The position numbers were made by a program, and so were the translations under genes. The notes beneath the pieces are model-generated. The model saw only the letters and a program-made list of their open reading frames with translations, was not told the origin of the DNA and made no database searches. A DNA stretch of 64,000 nucleotides, taken from Streptomyces fructofermentans (GTDB taxonomy: Bacteria; Actinomycetota; Actinomycetes; Streptomycetales; Streptomycetaceae). The stretch is taken from positions 123,609 through 187,608 of the forward strand of contig NZ_BMWD01000018.1 in the NCBI RefSeq assembly GCF_014651055.1, given 5' to 3'. Each line of letters opens with the position of its first letter. The first letter of the stretch is position 1. Of the stretch, positions 7,730 to 15,575 are shown in pieces.

Positions 7730-8221
7730 ATGAGCGATTCGACTCAGCGGCAGCGCCCGGAGACCCCCGAGGGCGAGCAGCCGGACCCCCAGCAGTTCAG
7801 GAAGAGCGTGACCAGGCGCGGCGGCGGTGATCCGGCGAGCCGCGGGCGCACCACCATCTCCGACGGCGTCGTCGAGAAGATCGCCGGGCTCGCGGCCCGG
7901 GACGTACCCGGCGTGCACGCGATGGGCAGCGGCATCTCGCGGACCTTCGGCGCGATGCGCGACCGGGTGCCCGGCACGGCCTCCAAGTCCGTCACCCGCG
8001 GGGTGAAGGCCGAGGTCGGCGAGGTGCAGACCGCGCTCGACCTGGAGATCGTCGTCAACTACGGCGTCTCGATCTCGGACGTCGCCCGGGGCGTCCGGGA
8101 GAACGTCGTCGCAGCCGTCGAACGCATGACGGGCCTGGAGGTCGTCGAGGTCAACATCGTGGTCAGCGACGTCAAGCTGCCCGACGAGGAGGACGAGGAA
8201 CCGGAGAGCCGGCTCCAGTGA
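7730..8221 (+). CDS. Asp23/Gls24 family envelope stress response protein
   Basis: A 163-residue protein whose residues about 40-150 form a complete Asp23/Gls24 domain: TTISDGVVEKIAGLAARDVP, a strand ALDLEIVVNYGVSISDVARG and the ending LEVVEVNIVVSDVKL. The N-terminal 40 residues are polar and probably disordered, and the tail is acidic. In Firmicutes, Asp23 is tethered to the membrane by AmaP and protects the envelope; here an AmaP-like gene closes the cluster. AAAGGGA lies about nine bases before ATG 7730. Confidence 0.9.
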   Translation: MSDSTQRQRPETPEGEQPDPQQFRKSVTRRGGGDPASRGRTTISDGVVEKIAGLAARDVPGVHAMGSGISRTFGAMRDRVPGTASKSVTRGVKAEVGEVQTALDLEIVVNYGVSISDVARGVRENVVAAVERMTGLEVVEVNIVVSDVKLPDEEDEEPESRLQ

Positions 8222-8572
8222 CCCCGCCCCGGTGACCCCGTCCGTGTCGCGGCCGGGCCGTGTTCCGAGCCCCCCGCCGCTCCGCACCCCGGCGGCCCGC
8301 ACCCCGGCTCGGCCGCGAAACCCGGCCCGCGGTCCGGCCCGGCACCCGATCCGCCGTCCGGCCCGCCCCCGCACCCCCGGCGGCACGCGCCGTACCGCGT
8401 CGTTCCGGACCACGCGGGTAGATGCCGTACGGGGGAGATCCCCCGTACGCGACACACCGCACCGCGCGCCGCCCGCAGACCGGGGCCGAGCCGTCGGACC
8501 CTGTCCGGGACGTCCGGTCCGGATCGGCCCGGGCCGGCCGCACATCCCTAGTGACCCGCTGAGGAGCGCACC
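8222..8572. other. gene-free gap inside the Asp23 cluster
   Basis: I see no coding sequence in these 351 bases. The only clear structure is the hairpin at 8426-8449. The sequence is proline/arginine-coding in every frame because of its GC content. Confidence 0.5.
8426..8449 (+). terminator. 11-bp inverted repeat within the Asp23 cluster
   Basis: CGTACGGGGGA and TCCCCCGTACG are perfect inverse complements separated by two bases. It may terminate the first Asp23 transcript, or attenuate the downstream four-gene operon that begins 124 bases later. Confidence 0.5.
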
Positions 8573-8758
8573 ATGAACATGGCCGTGATCGGCATGATCG
8601 CCGGAATGGCACTGGCCTTCGCCGGGTATTTCGGCGGGTTCGGCGCCTTCCTCCTGGTGGCCGCGCTGGGCGCCGTCGGCTTCGTCGTGGGCCGGTTCCT
8701 GGAAGGGGACCTGGACATCGGTGACATCTTCCGCGCCCGCGACGACCGGCGGCGGTGA
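8573..8758 (+). CDS. DUF2273-like small membrane protein
   Basis: A 61-residue protein with two closely spaced hydrophobic segments (MAVIGMIAGMALAFAGYF and GAFLLVAALGAVGFVVGRFL) and a charged tail GDIFRARDDRRR. Small proteins of this type accompany Asp23/Gls24 genes and are thought to help anchor them. GAGGAGC lies upstream of the ATG. The stop codon overlaps the next gene's GTG in a GTGA junction, so the two are translationally coupled. Confidence 0.85.
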   Translation: MNMAVIGMIAGMALAFAGYFGGFGAFLLVAALGAVGFVVGRFLEGDLDIGDIFRARDDRRR

Positions 8759-9165
8759 CCCGAGTGTCCGCTGAGGCCACGGCACCCGGTGGAACCGGCC
8801 GCCCCCTCCGCCCCGGCAGCCCGGGCCGGGCGGTCGCGGCGGCCGAGCGCGGCGCGACCCATGTCGCCGACCGCGTCGTCGCGAAGATCGCGACACAGGC
8901 GGCGCTGGAGGCACTGCGCGTGCTGCCGCCCGGGGCCTCGCCCCCGCACGCCTCGGTCGTCGTGCACCACCTGATGGCCCGGGTCCGGGTCAGCCTCGAA
9001 CTCGACTACCCCTCCGACATCGGCGGCCAGTGCGCCGAGGTGCGTCACCACGTCGCCGAGCGGGTACACGCGTTGGCGGGAATGGAAGTGCCCGAGGTGG
9101 CCGTCCAGGTGGAGCGGCTGCATTCGGCGCAGACACGCGGCGCGGCACAGGGGAGGACGCAGTGA
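8755..9165 (+). CDS. second Asp23/Gls24-like protein
   Basis: A 136-residue protein with a shorter Asp23/Gls24 module: ATHVADRVVAKIATQAALEAL, then ARVRVSLELDYPSDIGGQCAEVRHHVAERV and LAGMEVPEVAVQVERL. The fold is less well preserved than in the 7730 protein, and the N-terminus is proline-rich. GTG 8755 overlaps the preceding stop and its own stop overlaps the next GTG by four bases, so it is an internal member of a tightly coupled operon. Confidence 0.82.
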   Translation: MTRVSAEATAPGGTGRPLRPGSPGRAVAAAERGATHVADRVVAKIATQAALEALRVLPPGASPPHASVVVHHLMARVRVSLELDYPSDIGGQCAEVRHHVAERVHALAGMEVPEVAVQVERLHSAQTRGAAQGRTQ

Positions 9166-9836
9166 GCGAGCCCCGCGGATCCGAGACCACCCAGCACCTG
9201 CCCGTCATCGAGAAGGAGGCCGGCGGCGAACTCGACCAGTCGGCCTCCGCCGCGGACTGGACACCCCTGCCCACCCTCGACGGCGGCGAGGGCGGCAACG
9301 GCCGCTTCTGGTCGGCGCGCCGGGTCCCCGCGGGGATTCTCGCGGTGCTGGTCCTGGCGGGCGCGGGCCTGCTGCTCTACGACGTCGTCGCCGTCCGCGC
9401 CGGCCGTACCGCCCTCGGGTGGCGCGACTCCCTGGCCCGCGAGCTGGCCGAACGGCCCCTGGACGACACCTGGGTGCTGGTCGGCGCGGGGATCGCGGCC
9501 GCCCTCGGCCTCTGGCTGCTCGTCCTCGCCACGACGCCGGGGCTGCGCGGCCTCCTGCCGATGCGGCGCGCGCACGCCGACGTACGGGCCGGGCTGGACC
9601 GGGACGCGGCCGCCATGGTGCTCCGCGACCGGGCCATGGAGGTGTCCGGGGTGCAGGCGGCGCGGGTCCGGATGAAGCGCCGGAAGGTCGACGTCCGCGC
9701 GCTGTCGCACTTCCGCGAACTCGACGACGTACGCGCCGACCTGGACCTCGCGCTGGCCGACGGCATCAGGGGGCTCGGGCTCACCCGGCGTCCCTCTCTG
9801 TCGGTCCGTGTCGCCCGGCCGGGCAGGAAGGGGTGA
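9162..9836 (+). CDS. DUF6286-like membrane protein of the Asp23 operon
   Basis: A 224-residue protein. The first 60 residues are acidic and polar. Two transmembrane helices follow (AGILAVLVLAGAGLLLYDVV and WVLVGAGIAAALGLWLLVLA). The cytoplasmic tail (GLDRDAAAMVLRDRAMEVSG...LSVRVARPGRKG) resembles a degenerate Asp23-type module. GTG 9162 is preceded by GGGAGG and overlaps the stop of the Asp23-like gene. It probably forms part of a membrane complex with its neighbours; no enzymatic motif is visible. Confidence 0.8.
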   Translation: MSEPRGSETTQHLPVIEKEAGGELDQSASAADWTPLPTLDGGEGGNGRFWSARRVPAGILAVLVLAGAGLLLYDVVAVRAGRTALGWRDSLARELAERPLDDTWVLVGAGIAAALGLWLLVLATTPGLRGLLPMRRAHADVRAGLDRDAAAMVLRDRAMEVSGVQAARVRMKRRKVDVRALSHFRELDDVRADLDLALADGIRGLGLTRRPSLSVRVARPGRKG

Positions 9837-9840
9837 ACCC

Positions 9841-10419
9841 GTGCTCAGGATCGTGAACCGGGTCCTGCTGGGCCTCGCGGGTCTCGTACTGGTCGTGATC
9901 GGCGGGTCCGTGCTCGCCGTCGGCCTCGGCGCGCGGCCGCCCTCGTGGTGGGTCCACGACGGGCGCCACGACGTGCTGCTGAGCGAGGCGCGGCGGACGC
10001 GCTGGCGGGACGAGGGCTGGTGGTGGCCGACGGTCATCGCCGTCCTGGCCGTCGTGGTGCTCCTCTCGCTCTGGTGGCTCGCCGCGGTGCTGCGGCGGCG
10101 CCGGCTCGCCGAGGTGCTCGTCAGCACGGGCGACGGCGAGGGCGCGCTGCTGAGGGGCCGCGCGCTGGAGGGCGTACTCACCGCGGACGCCGCCGCGCTG
10201 GACGGGGTGGGCCGCGCGCAGGCCTCGCTGACGGGCCGGCGGGACGCCCCCGAGGCGCGGGTCAAGCTGATGCTGGAGCCGCACGCCGATCCGGGGGAGG
10301 CCCTGCACCGGCTGACCGCGGAGTCGCTCGCCCACGCGCGGGACTCGGCGGGGCTGGCGTCGCTCCCCGCCCACGTACGCCTGCGGGCCGTCAAGCACCG
10401 CGCCGAACGCGTCAATTGA
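9841..10419 (+). CDS. amaP: alkaline shock response membrane anchor (AmaP-like)
   Basis: A 192-residue protein with the AmaP layout: an N-terminal helix (IVNRVLLGLAGLVLVVIGGSVLAVGL), a short external loop, a second helix (TVIAVLAVVVLLSLWWLAAVL), then a soluble C-terminal part VKLMLEPHADPGEALHRLTAES that in AmaP contacts Asp23. GTG 9841 follows AAGGGG and starts four bases after the previous stop. It is the last gene of the envelope operon. The symbol is given by similarity of architecture only. Confidence 0.75.
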   Translation: MLRIVNRVLLGLAGLVLVVIGGSVLAVGLGARPPSWWVHDGRHDVLLSEARRTRWRDEGWWWPTVIAVLAVVVLLSLWWLAAVLRRRRLAEVLVSTGDGEGALLRGRALEGVLTADAAALDGVGRAQASLTGRRDAPEARVKLMLEPHADPGEALHRLTAESLAHARDSAGLASLPAHVRLRAVKHRAERVN

Positions 10420-10546
10420 GCGCGCACCGGGCAACGCGCCCCGGCTCGCCCCGCACGGGGGAGGACCGGGGCGCGTTCACGCCGTAGCGCGGTGGGCGGT
10501 TCGCGGCGGGCGGTCCGCGGTGGGCCCGCCGCCCGTCGCGTACGGC

Positions 10547-11302
10547 TCAGAAGCCGTGCCGTGCCCCGCCGTCCACCGGCACCATGATCCCCGTGAGGTA
10601 CGACGCCGCCGGTGACAGGAGGAAGGCGGCCGTGCGGCCGAACTCCTCCGGCCGGCCGTATCGGCGCAGCGGGATGCGGGCCTCGTTGGCCGCCCGGGTG
10701 GCCTCCGGGTCCGGGGAGTAGCCGTCGAGTTCGCGCACGCGGTCCGTGTCGATGCGGGCCGGCAGCACGCCGACGACGCGGATGCCGCGCGGGCCGAGTT
10801 CGTCGGACAGCGACTTGGCGAAGCCCGCGAGGCCGGGACGCAGACCGTTCGAGACCGTCAGGCCGGGGATCGGCTCGTGCACCGAACCGGAGAGCACGAA
10901 GCCGATGACCCCGCCCTCGCCGAGTTCGGCGGCCGCCGCGCGCGCCAGCCGGACCGCGCCCAGGAACACCGACTCGAACGCGGTCCGCCACTGCTCGTCG
11001 CTGTTGTCGGCGACGAAGCCGGGGGCCGGTCCGCCGACGCTGATCAGGATGCCGTCGAAGCGTCCGAAGCGCTCGTGCGCGGCGGCGACGAGCCGCTCGG
11101 GCGCCGACGGGTCGGAGTTGTCCACGGCCACGCCGTGCGCGTCGGGGCCGAGCGCCGCCGCGGCCTCGGCGACCGTCCTCTCGTCGCGCCCCGTGACGAT
11201 CACCTTCGCGCCGTCCGCGACCAGTTCACGCGCGGAGGCGTGGCCCAGGCCGCGGGTTGCCCCGGTGACGACGTAGACGCGGTCCTTCAGTCCAAGATCC
11301 AT
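10547..11302 (-). CDS. SDR-family oxidoreductase with altered catalytic residues
   Basis: A 251-residue Rossmann protein with the TGATRGLG cofactor motif and PVDGG near the C-terminus. The usual YxxxK pair is absent: the segment reads VSNGLRPGLAGFAKSL, with Ser151 in the Tyr position and Arg155 in the Lys position. Related proteins with the SN..R pattern occur in many bacteria and are annotated as oxidoreductases, but normal dehydrogenase chemistry cannot be assumed. It is followed closely by the GH15 gene on the same strand. Confidence 0.85.
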   Translation of the reverse strand: MDLGLKDRVYVVTGATRGLGHASARELVADGAKVIVTGRDERTVAEAAAALGPDAHGVAVDNSDPSAPERLVAAAHERFGRFDGILISVGGPAPGFVADNSDEQWRTAFESVFLGAVRLARAAAAELGEGGVIGFVLSGSVHEPIPGLTVSNGLRPGLAGFAKSLSDELGPRGIRVVGVLPARIDTDRVRELDGYSPDPEATRAANEARIPLRRYGRPEEFGRTAAFLLSPAASYLTGIMVPVDGGARHGF

Positions 11303-11307
11303 GGCTC

Positions 11308-13167
11308 CTATCCTGCCTCCTGCGTGTCGGGCACCCCGTCCCGCCCCTCACCGTCGAACAGGGCGAGCGCCGTGCCCACCAGACCGATGTGGCTGAACGC
11401 CTGGGGGAAGTTGCCGAGCTGGTGCCCGGCCACCGGGTCGTACTCCTCGGCCAGCAGCCCCACGTCGTTGGCGAGCCCGACCAGGTGCTCGAACAGCTCG
11501 TGCGCCTCCGCCGTACGGCCCGTCATGTACAGCGCGTCCGCGAGCCAGAACGAGCAGACGAGGAAGGAGCCCTCGTCGCCGGGCAGCCCGTCGACCGCCT
11601 TCGCGTCGGAGTCGTAGCGGCGCACCAGGCCGTCCCGGGTCAGTTCGGCGCGCACCGCGTCCACCGTGCCCACCACGCGCGGGTCGTCCGGCGGCAGGAA
11701 GCCGAGGCGGGGGATGAGGAGCAGCGCGGCGTCCAGCTCGCGGGAGCCGTACGACTGCGTGAACGTGTTGCGCCGCGGGTCGTAGCCGCGTTCGCAGACC
11801 TCGCGGTGCACCTCGTCGCGCAGCGCGCGCCAGCGGTCCACGTCGCCCCGCAGCTCGGGGTGCTCCTCCATGGTGGTGACCGTGCGGTCGGCCGCCACCC
11901 AGGTCATCACCTTGGAGTGCACGAAGTGCCTGCGGGGCCCCCGCACCTCCCACAGCCCCTCGTCCGGCCGGCGCCACGCCGACTCCAGGAACTCCATCAG
12001 CGCCTGGTGCAGACGCCATATGTGCGGCTTGGGACGCAGACCCGACCGGTGCGCGAGGGTGAGGGAGTCGATGACCTCGCCGTAGACGTCCAGCTGCAGC
12101 TGGCGTACGGCGTCGTTGCCCGTCCTGACGGGCGCCGACCCGCGGAACCCGGGCAGCCACTCCAGCTCGGACTCGGGAATCCGCCGCTCGCCCGCCAGGC
12201 CGTACATGATCTGGAGGTCCGCGGGGTCGCCGGCGACCGCGCGCAGCAGCCAGTCGCGCCAGGCCTCCGCCTCCTCCTGGTAGCCGCAGGCGAGCAGCGC
12301 GCCCAGCGTGAGGGTGGAGTCGCGCAGCCAGCAGAAGCGGTAGTCCCAGTTGCGCACGCCGCCGATCTCCTCGGGGAGCGAGGTGGTGGGGGCCGCGACG
12401 ATCCCGCCGGTCGGCGCGTAGGTGAGGGCCTTGAGGGTGATCAGGGAGCGCACGACCGCGTCCCGGTGCGGTCCCCGGTAGCGGCAGCGCGCCGCCCAGG
12501 CCCGCCAGTCGGCGACGCTGTGCTCCAGCGCCTCGTAGGGGTCGAGCCGAGCGGGGCGCGGCTCGTGGGAGGGGTGCCAGGTCATCACGAACGCCACCCG
12601 TTCGCCCTCGGCCACCGTGAACTCCGAATGCGTGCCGAAGTCCTCGCCCCAGGTGCGCACGGCCGGTTCGCTGCGCAGCCACACCGAGTCGGGGCCCGCG
12701 ACGGCCACCCGGTGGCCGTCCACCCGGCGCATCCAGGGGACGACCCGGCCGTGGTCGAAGCGCAGCCGCAGTGTGCTGCGCACGGTCACCCGGCCCGAGA
12801 GCCCTTCGACGATCCGTACGACGTCCGGGGCACGGTCGCGCTGCGGCATCAGGTCGGTGACGCGCACCGAGCCGTCCTCGGTCTCCCACTCGGTGTCGAG
12901 GACCAGCGAGTCGGTCCGGTACGCGCGCCTCGCGCAGGTGCCGGCGCCCTTCGGCGCGATCCGCCAGTGCCCGTTCTCTTCGTCCCCGAGCAGCCTGGCG
13001 AAGCAGGCGGCCGAGTCGAAGCGCGGCAGGCAGAGCCAGTCGATCGACCCGTCCCGTCCGACCAGGGCGGCGGTCTGGTGGTCGCCGATGAGGGCGTAGT
13101 CCTCGATGTGGGCGGCGGGGGCGGCGGACGGCGCGGTGGCGGGGTCGGGCCCGTGGGATGAGTGCAC
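11308..13167 (-). CDS. glycoside hydrolase family 15 protein (trehalase/glucoamylase-like)
   Basis: About 619 residues. The N-terminal beta-sandwich (IEDYALIGDHQTAALVGRDG, IDWLCLPRFDSAACFARLLG) leads into an (alpha/alpha)6 barrel with RNWDYRFCWLRDSTLTLGAL, DEGLWEVRGPRRHFVHSKVM and the closing GNFPQAFSHIGLV. This is the actinobacterial GH15 group that includes mycobacterial trehalase. It is cytoplasmic, with no signal peptide. Trehalose or a short alpha-glucan is the likely substrate. The start is uncertain: GTG 13167 fits the family N-terminus, while an in-frame TTG at 13200 would add eleven residues. Confidence 0.9.
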   Translation of the reverse strand: MHSSHGPDPATAPSAAPAAHIEDYALIGDHQTAALVGRDGSIDWLCLPRFDSAACFARLLGDEENGHWRIAPKGAGTCARRAYRTDSLVLDTEWETEDGSVRVTDLMPQRDRAPDVVRIVEGLSGRVTVRSTLRLRFDHGRVVPWMRRVDGHRVAVAGPDSVWLRSEPAVRTWGEDFGTHSEFTVAEGERVAFVMTWHPSHEPRPARLDPYEALEHSVADWRAWAARCRYRGPHRDAVVRSLITLKALTYAPTGGIVAAPTTSLPEEIGGVRNWDYRFCWLRDSTLTLGALLACGYQEEAEAWRDWLLRAVAGDPADLQIMYGLAGERRIPESELEWLPGFRGSAPVRTGNDAVRQLQLDVYGEVIDSLTLAHRSGLRPKPHIWRLHQALMEFLESAWRRPDEGLWEVRGPRRHFVHSKVMTWVAADRTVTTMEEHPELRGDVDRWRALRDEVHREVCERGYDPRRNTFTQSYGSRELDAALLLIPRLGFLPPDDPRVVGTVDAVRAELTRDGLVRRYDSDAKAVDGLPGDEGSFLVCSFWLADALYMTGRTAEAHELFEHLVGLANDVGLLAEEYDPVAGHQLGNFPQAFSHIGLVGTALALFDGEGRDGVPDTQEAG

Positions 13168-13257
13168 GTGTCCCGCGTTCCCGCGTCCTCCGGCGATCAA
13201 CCCGGCCGGTGGCGGCGGGTCGGCGACGGCCGGCCGCCGCGGGTCGGACGGCGGCGG

Positions 13258-14079
13258 TCAGACGGCGGCGGGTTCCGACTCCGGAGCGGTCGCGGTGGCG
13301 GTGGCGGCGGCCTCCGCCCGGTCCCGCAGTTCGCGGCGGACCAGGATCACCCAGCCCACGGGCACCCCCGCGGCGAACAGCCACCACTGGACCGCGTACG
13401 CCATGTGGGGACCGATGCCGTTGTGGTCGGGCGCACCGAGGAGTTCGGGGGTGTCGCCCTTCGGCTCGGGCGAGGTCAACTCGACGTAGCCGCCGAGGAC
13501 CTCCCGGTCGAGCGCCTTGGCCCGCTCCGCGCTGTTGATCAGCATGACCTGGCGGTCGGGGAGGCCGCTCACGTCCTTGATGCCGCTCCCGGCGGTCGTC
13601 TCGTCGGCCTTCAGCCGGCCGGTGACGGTGGTCTCGCCCCGGGCGGGGGCCGGAATCCTCGGGAACTCCGTCTGCGCGCCCTCCGCCGGGATCCAGCCGC
13701 GGTTGACCATGAGGACACGGCCGTCGTCGAGGACGAACGGGGTCAGGACGTGGAAGCCCACCTCGTCGTCGGAGCTGGTGCGGCGGCGTACGACGACCTC
13801 GTGCGCGGTGTCGAAGACGCCCTTCGCGGTCACCCTGCGGTACAGCTCGGCGCGCTCGACCGGGCGGCCGGGCGCGGTGAGCGACTCGGCCGGCACGGGC
13901 TTCGCGGCCAGCGACTCGGAGATCACCTTGTTCAGCGCCACCTTGTGCTCGTGGCGGTGCAGCTGCCAGAAACCCAGCTCGATCATCGTCGGGACGAGTG
14001 CCAGCGTGATGAGGGTGAGGATCACCCACTGCCGGGACAACAGGAAGCGGTACACCCCACGACCGTACAACTCGGTCAT
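13258..14079 (-). CDS. SURF1 family cytochrome oxidase biogenesis protein
   Basis: A 273-residue protein with one N-terminal transmembrane helix (WVILTLITLALVPTMIELGF followed by WQLHRHEHK), a large extracytoplasmic domain (VNRGWIPAEGAQTEFPRIP) and a second helix near the end (WWLFAAGVPVGWVILVRREL). This is the SURF1/Shy1 topology, in proteins that assist haem insertion or assembly of cytochrome c oxidase subunit I. The polar Ala/Thr tail is typical of Streptomyces. An alternative GTG start eight codons downstream is possible. Confidence 0.88.
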   Translation of the reverse strand: MTELYGRGVYRFLLSRQWVILTLITLALVPTMIELGFWQLHRHEHKVALNKVISESLAAKPVPAESLTAPGRPVERAELYRRVTAKGVFDTAHEVVVRRRTSSDDEVGFHVLTPFVLDDGRVLMVNRGWIPAEGAQTEFPRIPAPARGETTVTGRLKADETTAGSGIKDVSGLPDRQVMLINSAERAKALDREVLGGYVELTSPEPKGDTPELLGAPDHNGIGPHMAYAVQWWLFAAGVPVGWVILVRRELRDRAEAAATATATAPESEPAAV

Positions 14080-14169
14080 GGGGTGCGGGCGGGAGGGGGG
14101 TGCTTGGGACGGACGGCCGGACGACCGGGGCCGCCGGACGGCCGGGCGGGTGGTGCCGCGCGGGCCGGC

Positions 14170-14403
14170 TCAGACTTTGTCGACGATGCCCACCCGCCCC
14201 TCGGCGCGGGCGCAGTGCGCCCCGCAGAACCAGTGGCCCTCGACCTCGACGCCCTGGCCGATGATCTGGACGCGACAGTGCTCGCAGATGGGCGCCATGC
14301 GGTGAATGGCGCAGGAGAAGCAGTCGAAGACGTGCACCGCGCCCTGCGCGTGCACCTCGAACGACATGCCGTAGTCGTTTCCGCAGACCTCGCAACGTGC
14401 CAT
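14170..14403 (-). CDS. small eight-cysteine zinc-ribbon protein
   Basis: A 77-residue protein with four cysteine pairs: CEVC, CFSC, CEHC and CGAHC. The spacing suggests two zinc-binding knuckles in tandem; HWFCGAHC resembles the last finger of LIM or treble-clef modules. Similar Streptomyces proteins are sometimes labelled prokaryotic metallothionein. It lies between the SURF1 and exonuclease genes on the same strand. Role unknown; a metal-binding adaptor is a reasonable guess. Confidence 0.85.
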   Translation of the reverse strand: MARCEVCGNDYGMSFEVHAQGAVHVFDCFSCAIHRMAPICEHCRVQIIGQGVEVEGHWFCGAHCARAEGRVGIVDKV

Positions 14404-14580
14404 GCGCCACAGAGTGGGCCGCCGGGGGCCACGTGGGCGAGCGGCCGCCGGGCGAGTCGCCCGCCAATCACCCGTACGACCGGACGGGCCCGGTCACCCG
14501 TGCGACCGCCGGGAGCCCGGGGCCGCGGTGGACCGGTACCGGGAGCGGCGCGACGGCCGACCGGGGCGGCGGGCTCCCCG

Positions 14581-15573
14581 CTACTTCGGGGACGCCTGCT
14601 CCACGTCCCGCAGCAACTGGCCGAACGCCGCCTCGTCGACGACGGGGGTGCCGAACTGGCGGGCCTTGAGCACCTTGGAGGTGCCGGAGTCCGGATCGTT
14701 GGTCACGAGGAGGCTGGTGAGCCGGGACAGGCTGGTCGCGATGTGCAGACCGGCCTCGACCGCACGGTCCTCCAGCAGCTCGCGGTCGACCGAGGTGTCC
14801 CCCGAGAACGCGATCCGCATGCCCTGTTTGAGCTGCTTGCCCGGTACGTACCGGCCGGGGTTCGGGTACGGGCAGGCGGGCCGCTTGCGCGAGGGCCGCC
14901 AACTTCCCGACAGGTGGCCGCCCGAGCCGCCGCTCTGCTGCCGCCCGATCCGCGGCGCCGACCGGTCCGTCCACTCCGTCAGCGGGCGGCACTCCAGCAG
15001 CGGCAGCCGCACGCCGTCGCGCGCGGCGGCCCGCAGGCTGGGCCGGAACGCCTCGGCCAGCACCCGCGCGTCGTCCAGGGCGTGGTGCGCGCGCTGCTGC
15101 ACCACGCCGAAGTGCGCCGCGAGCGACTCCAGCTTGTGGTTGGCCAGGGGCAGGCGCAGCTCCTTGGACAGCGCGATGGTGCACAGCCGCTGACGGACCG
15201 GCGCCTCCCGCTCGGCGCGCGCGTACTCCCGGGCGATCATCGACCAGTCGAAGACGGCGTTGTGCGCGACGAGCACCCGGCCGTCGAGCCGGGCCGCGAA
15301 CTCCTCGGCGATCTCGGTGAAGAGGGGCGCCCCTTCGAGCACGTCGCTCGTCAGGCCGTGGATCCACACCGGGCCGGGGTCCCGCTCCGGGTTGACCAGC
15401 GTGTACCAGTGGTCCTCGACCTCGCCGCGCGCGTCCAGCCGGTAGACCGCGGCCGACACTATGCGGTCGTCGCGGGCCAGTCCGGTGGTCTCCACGTCGA
15501 CGACCGCGTATCCCCGGGGATACGCGGCCGGCCACGGGGCTGCGGACGCTGCGGTCTGACGGTCTTCGAGCAT
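14581..15573 (-). CDS. DEDDh 3'-5' exonuclease with C-terminal BRCT domain
   Basis: A 330-residue protein. The N-terminal exonuclease has ExoI VVDVETTGL, ExoII LVAHNAVFDWSMI and ExoIII HHALDDARVLAEAF, the DEDDh set of the DnaQ family. After a basic linker (residues about 200-250) comes a BRCT-like domain beginning GMRIAFSGDTSVDRELLEDR and containing TSLLVTNDPDSGTSKVLKA, similar to the DNA ligase/DinG-associated type. It probably trims DNA in repair. ATG 15573 lies two bases after the TetR stop, so the two genes are likely cotranscribed. Confidence 0.9.
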   Translation of the reverse strand: MLEDRQTAASAAPWPAAYPRGYAVVDVETTGLARDDRIVSAAVYRLDARGEVEDHWYTLVNPERDPGPVWIHGLTSDVLEGAPLFTEIAEEFAARLDGRVLVAHNAVFDWSMIAREYARAEREAPVRQRLCTIALSKELRLPLANHKLESLAAHFGVVQQRAHHALDDARVLAEAFRPSLRAAARDGVRLPLLECRPLTEWTDRSAPRIGRQQSGGSGGHLSGSWRPSRKRPACPYPNPGRYVPGKQLKQGMRIAFSGDTSVDRELLEDRAVEAGLHIATSLSRLTSLLVTNDPDSGTSKVLKARQFGTPVVDEAAFGQLLRDVEQASPK

Positions 15574-15575
15574 GG

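Noticed and set aside
11348..14467. A minus-strand open frame of about 1040 codons
   Set aside because: It runs out of frame through GH15, SURF1 and zinc-ribbon genes, which have clear motifs; the long frame is Arg/Ala/Gly noise.
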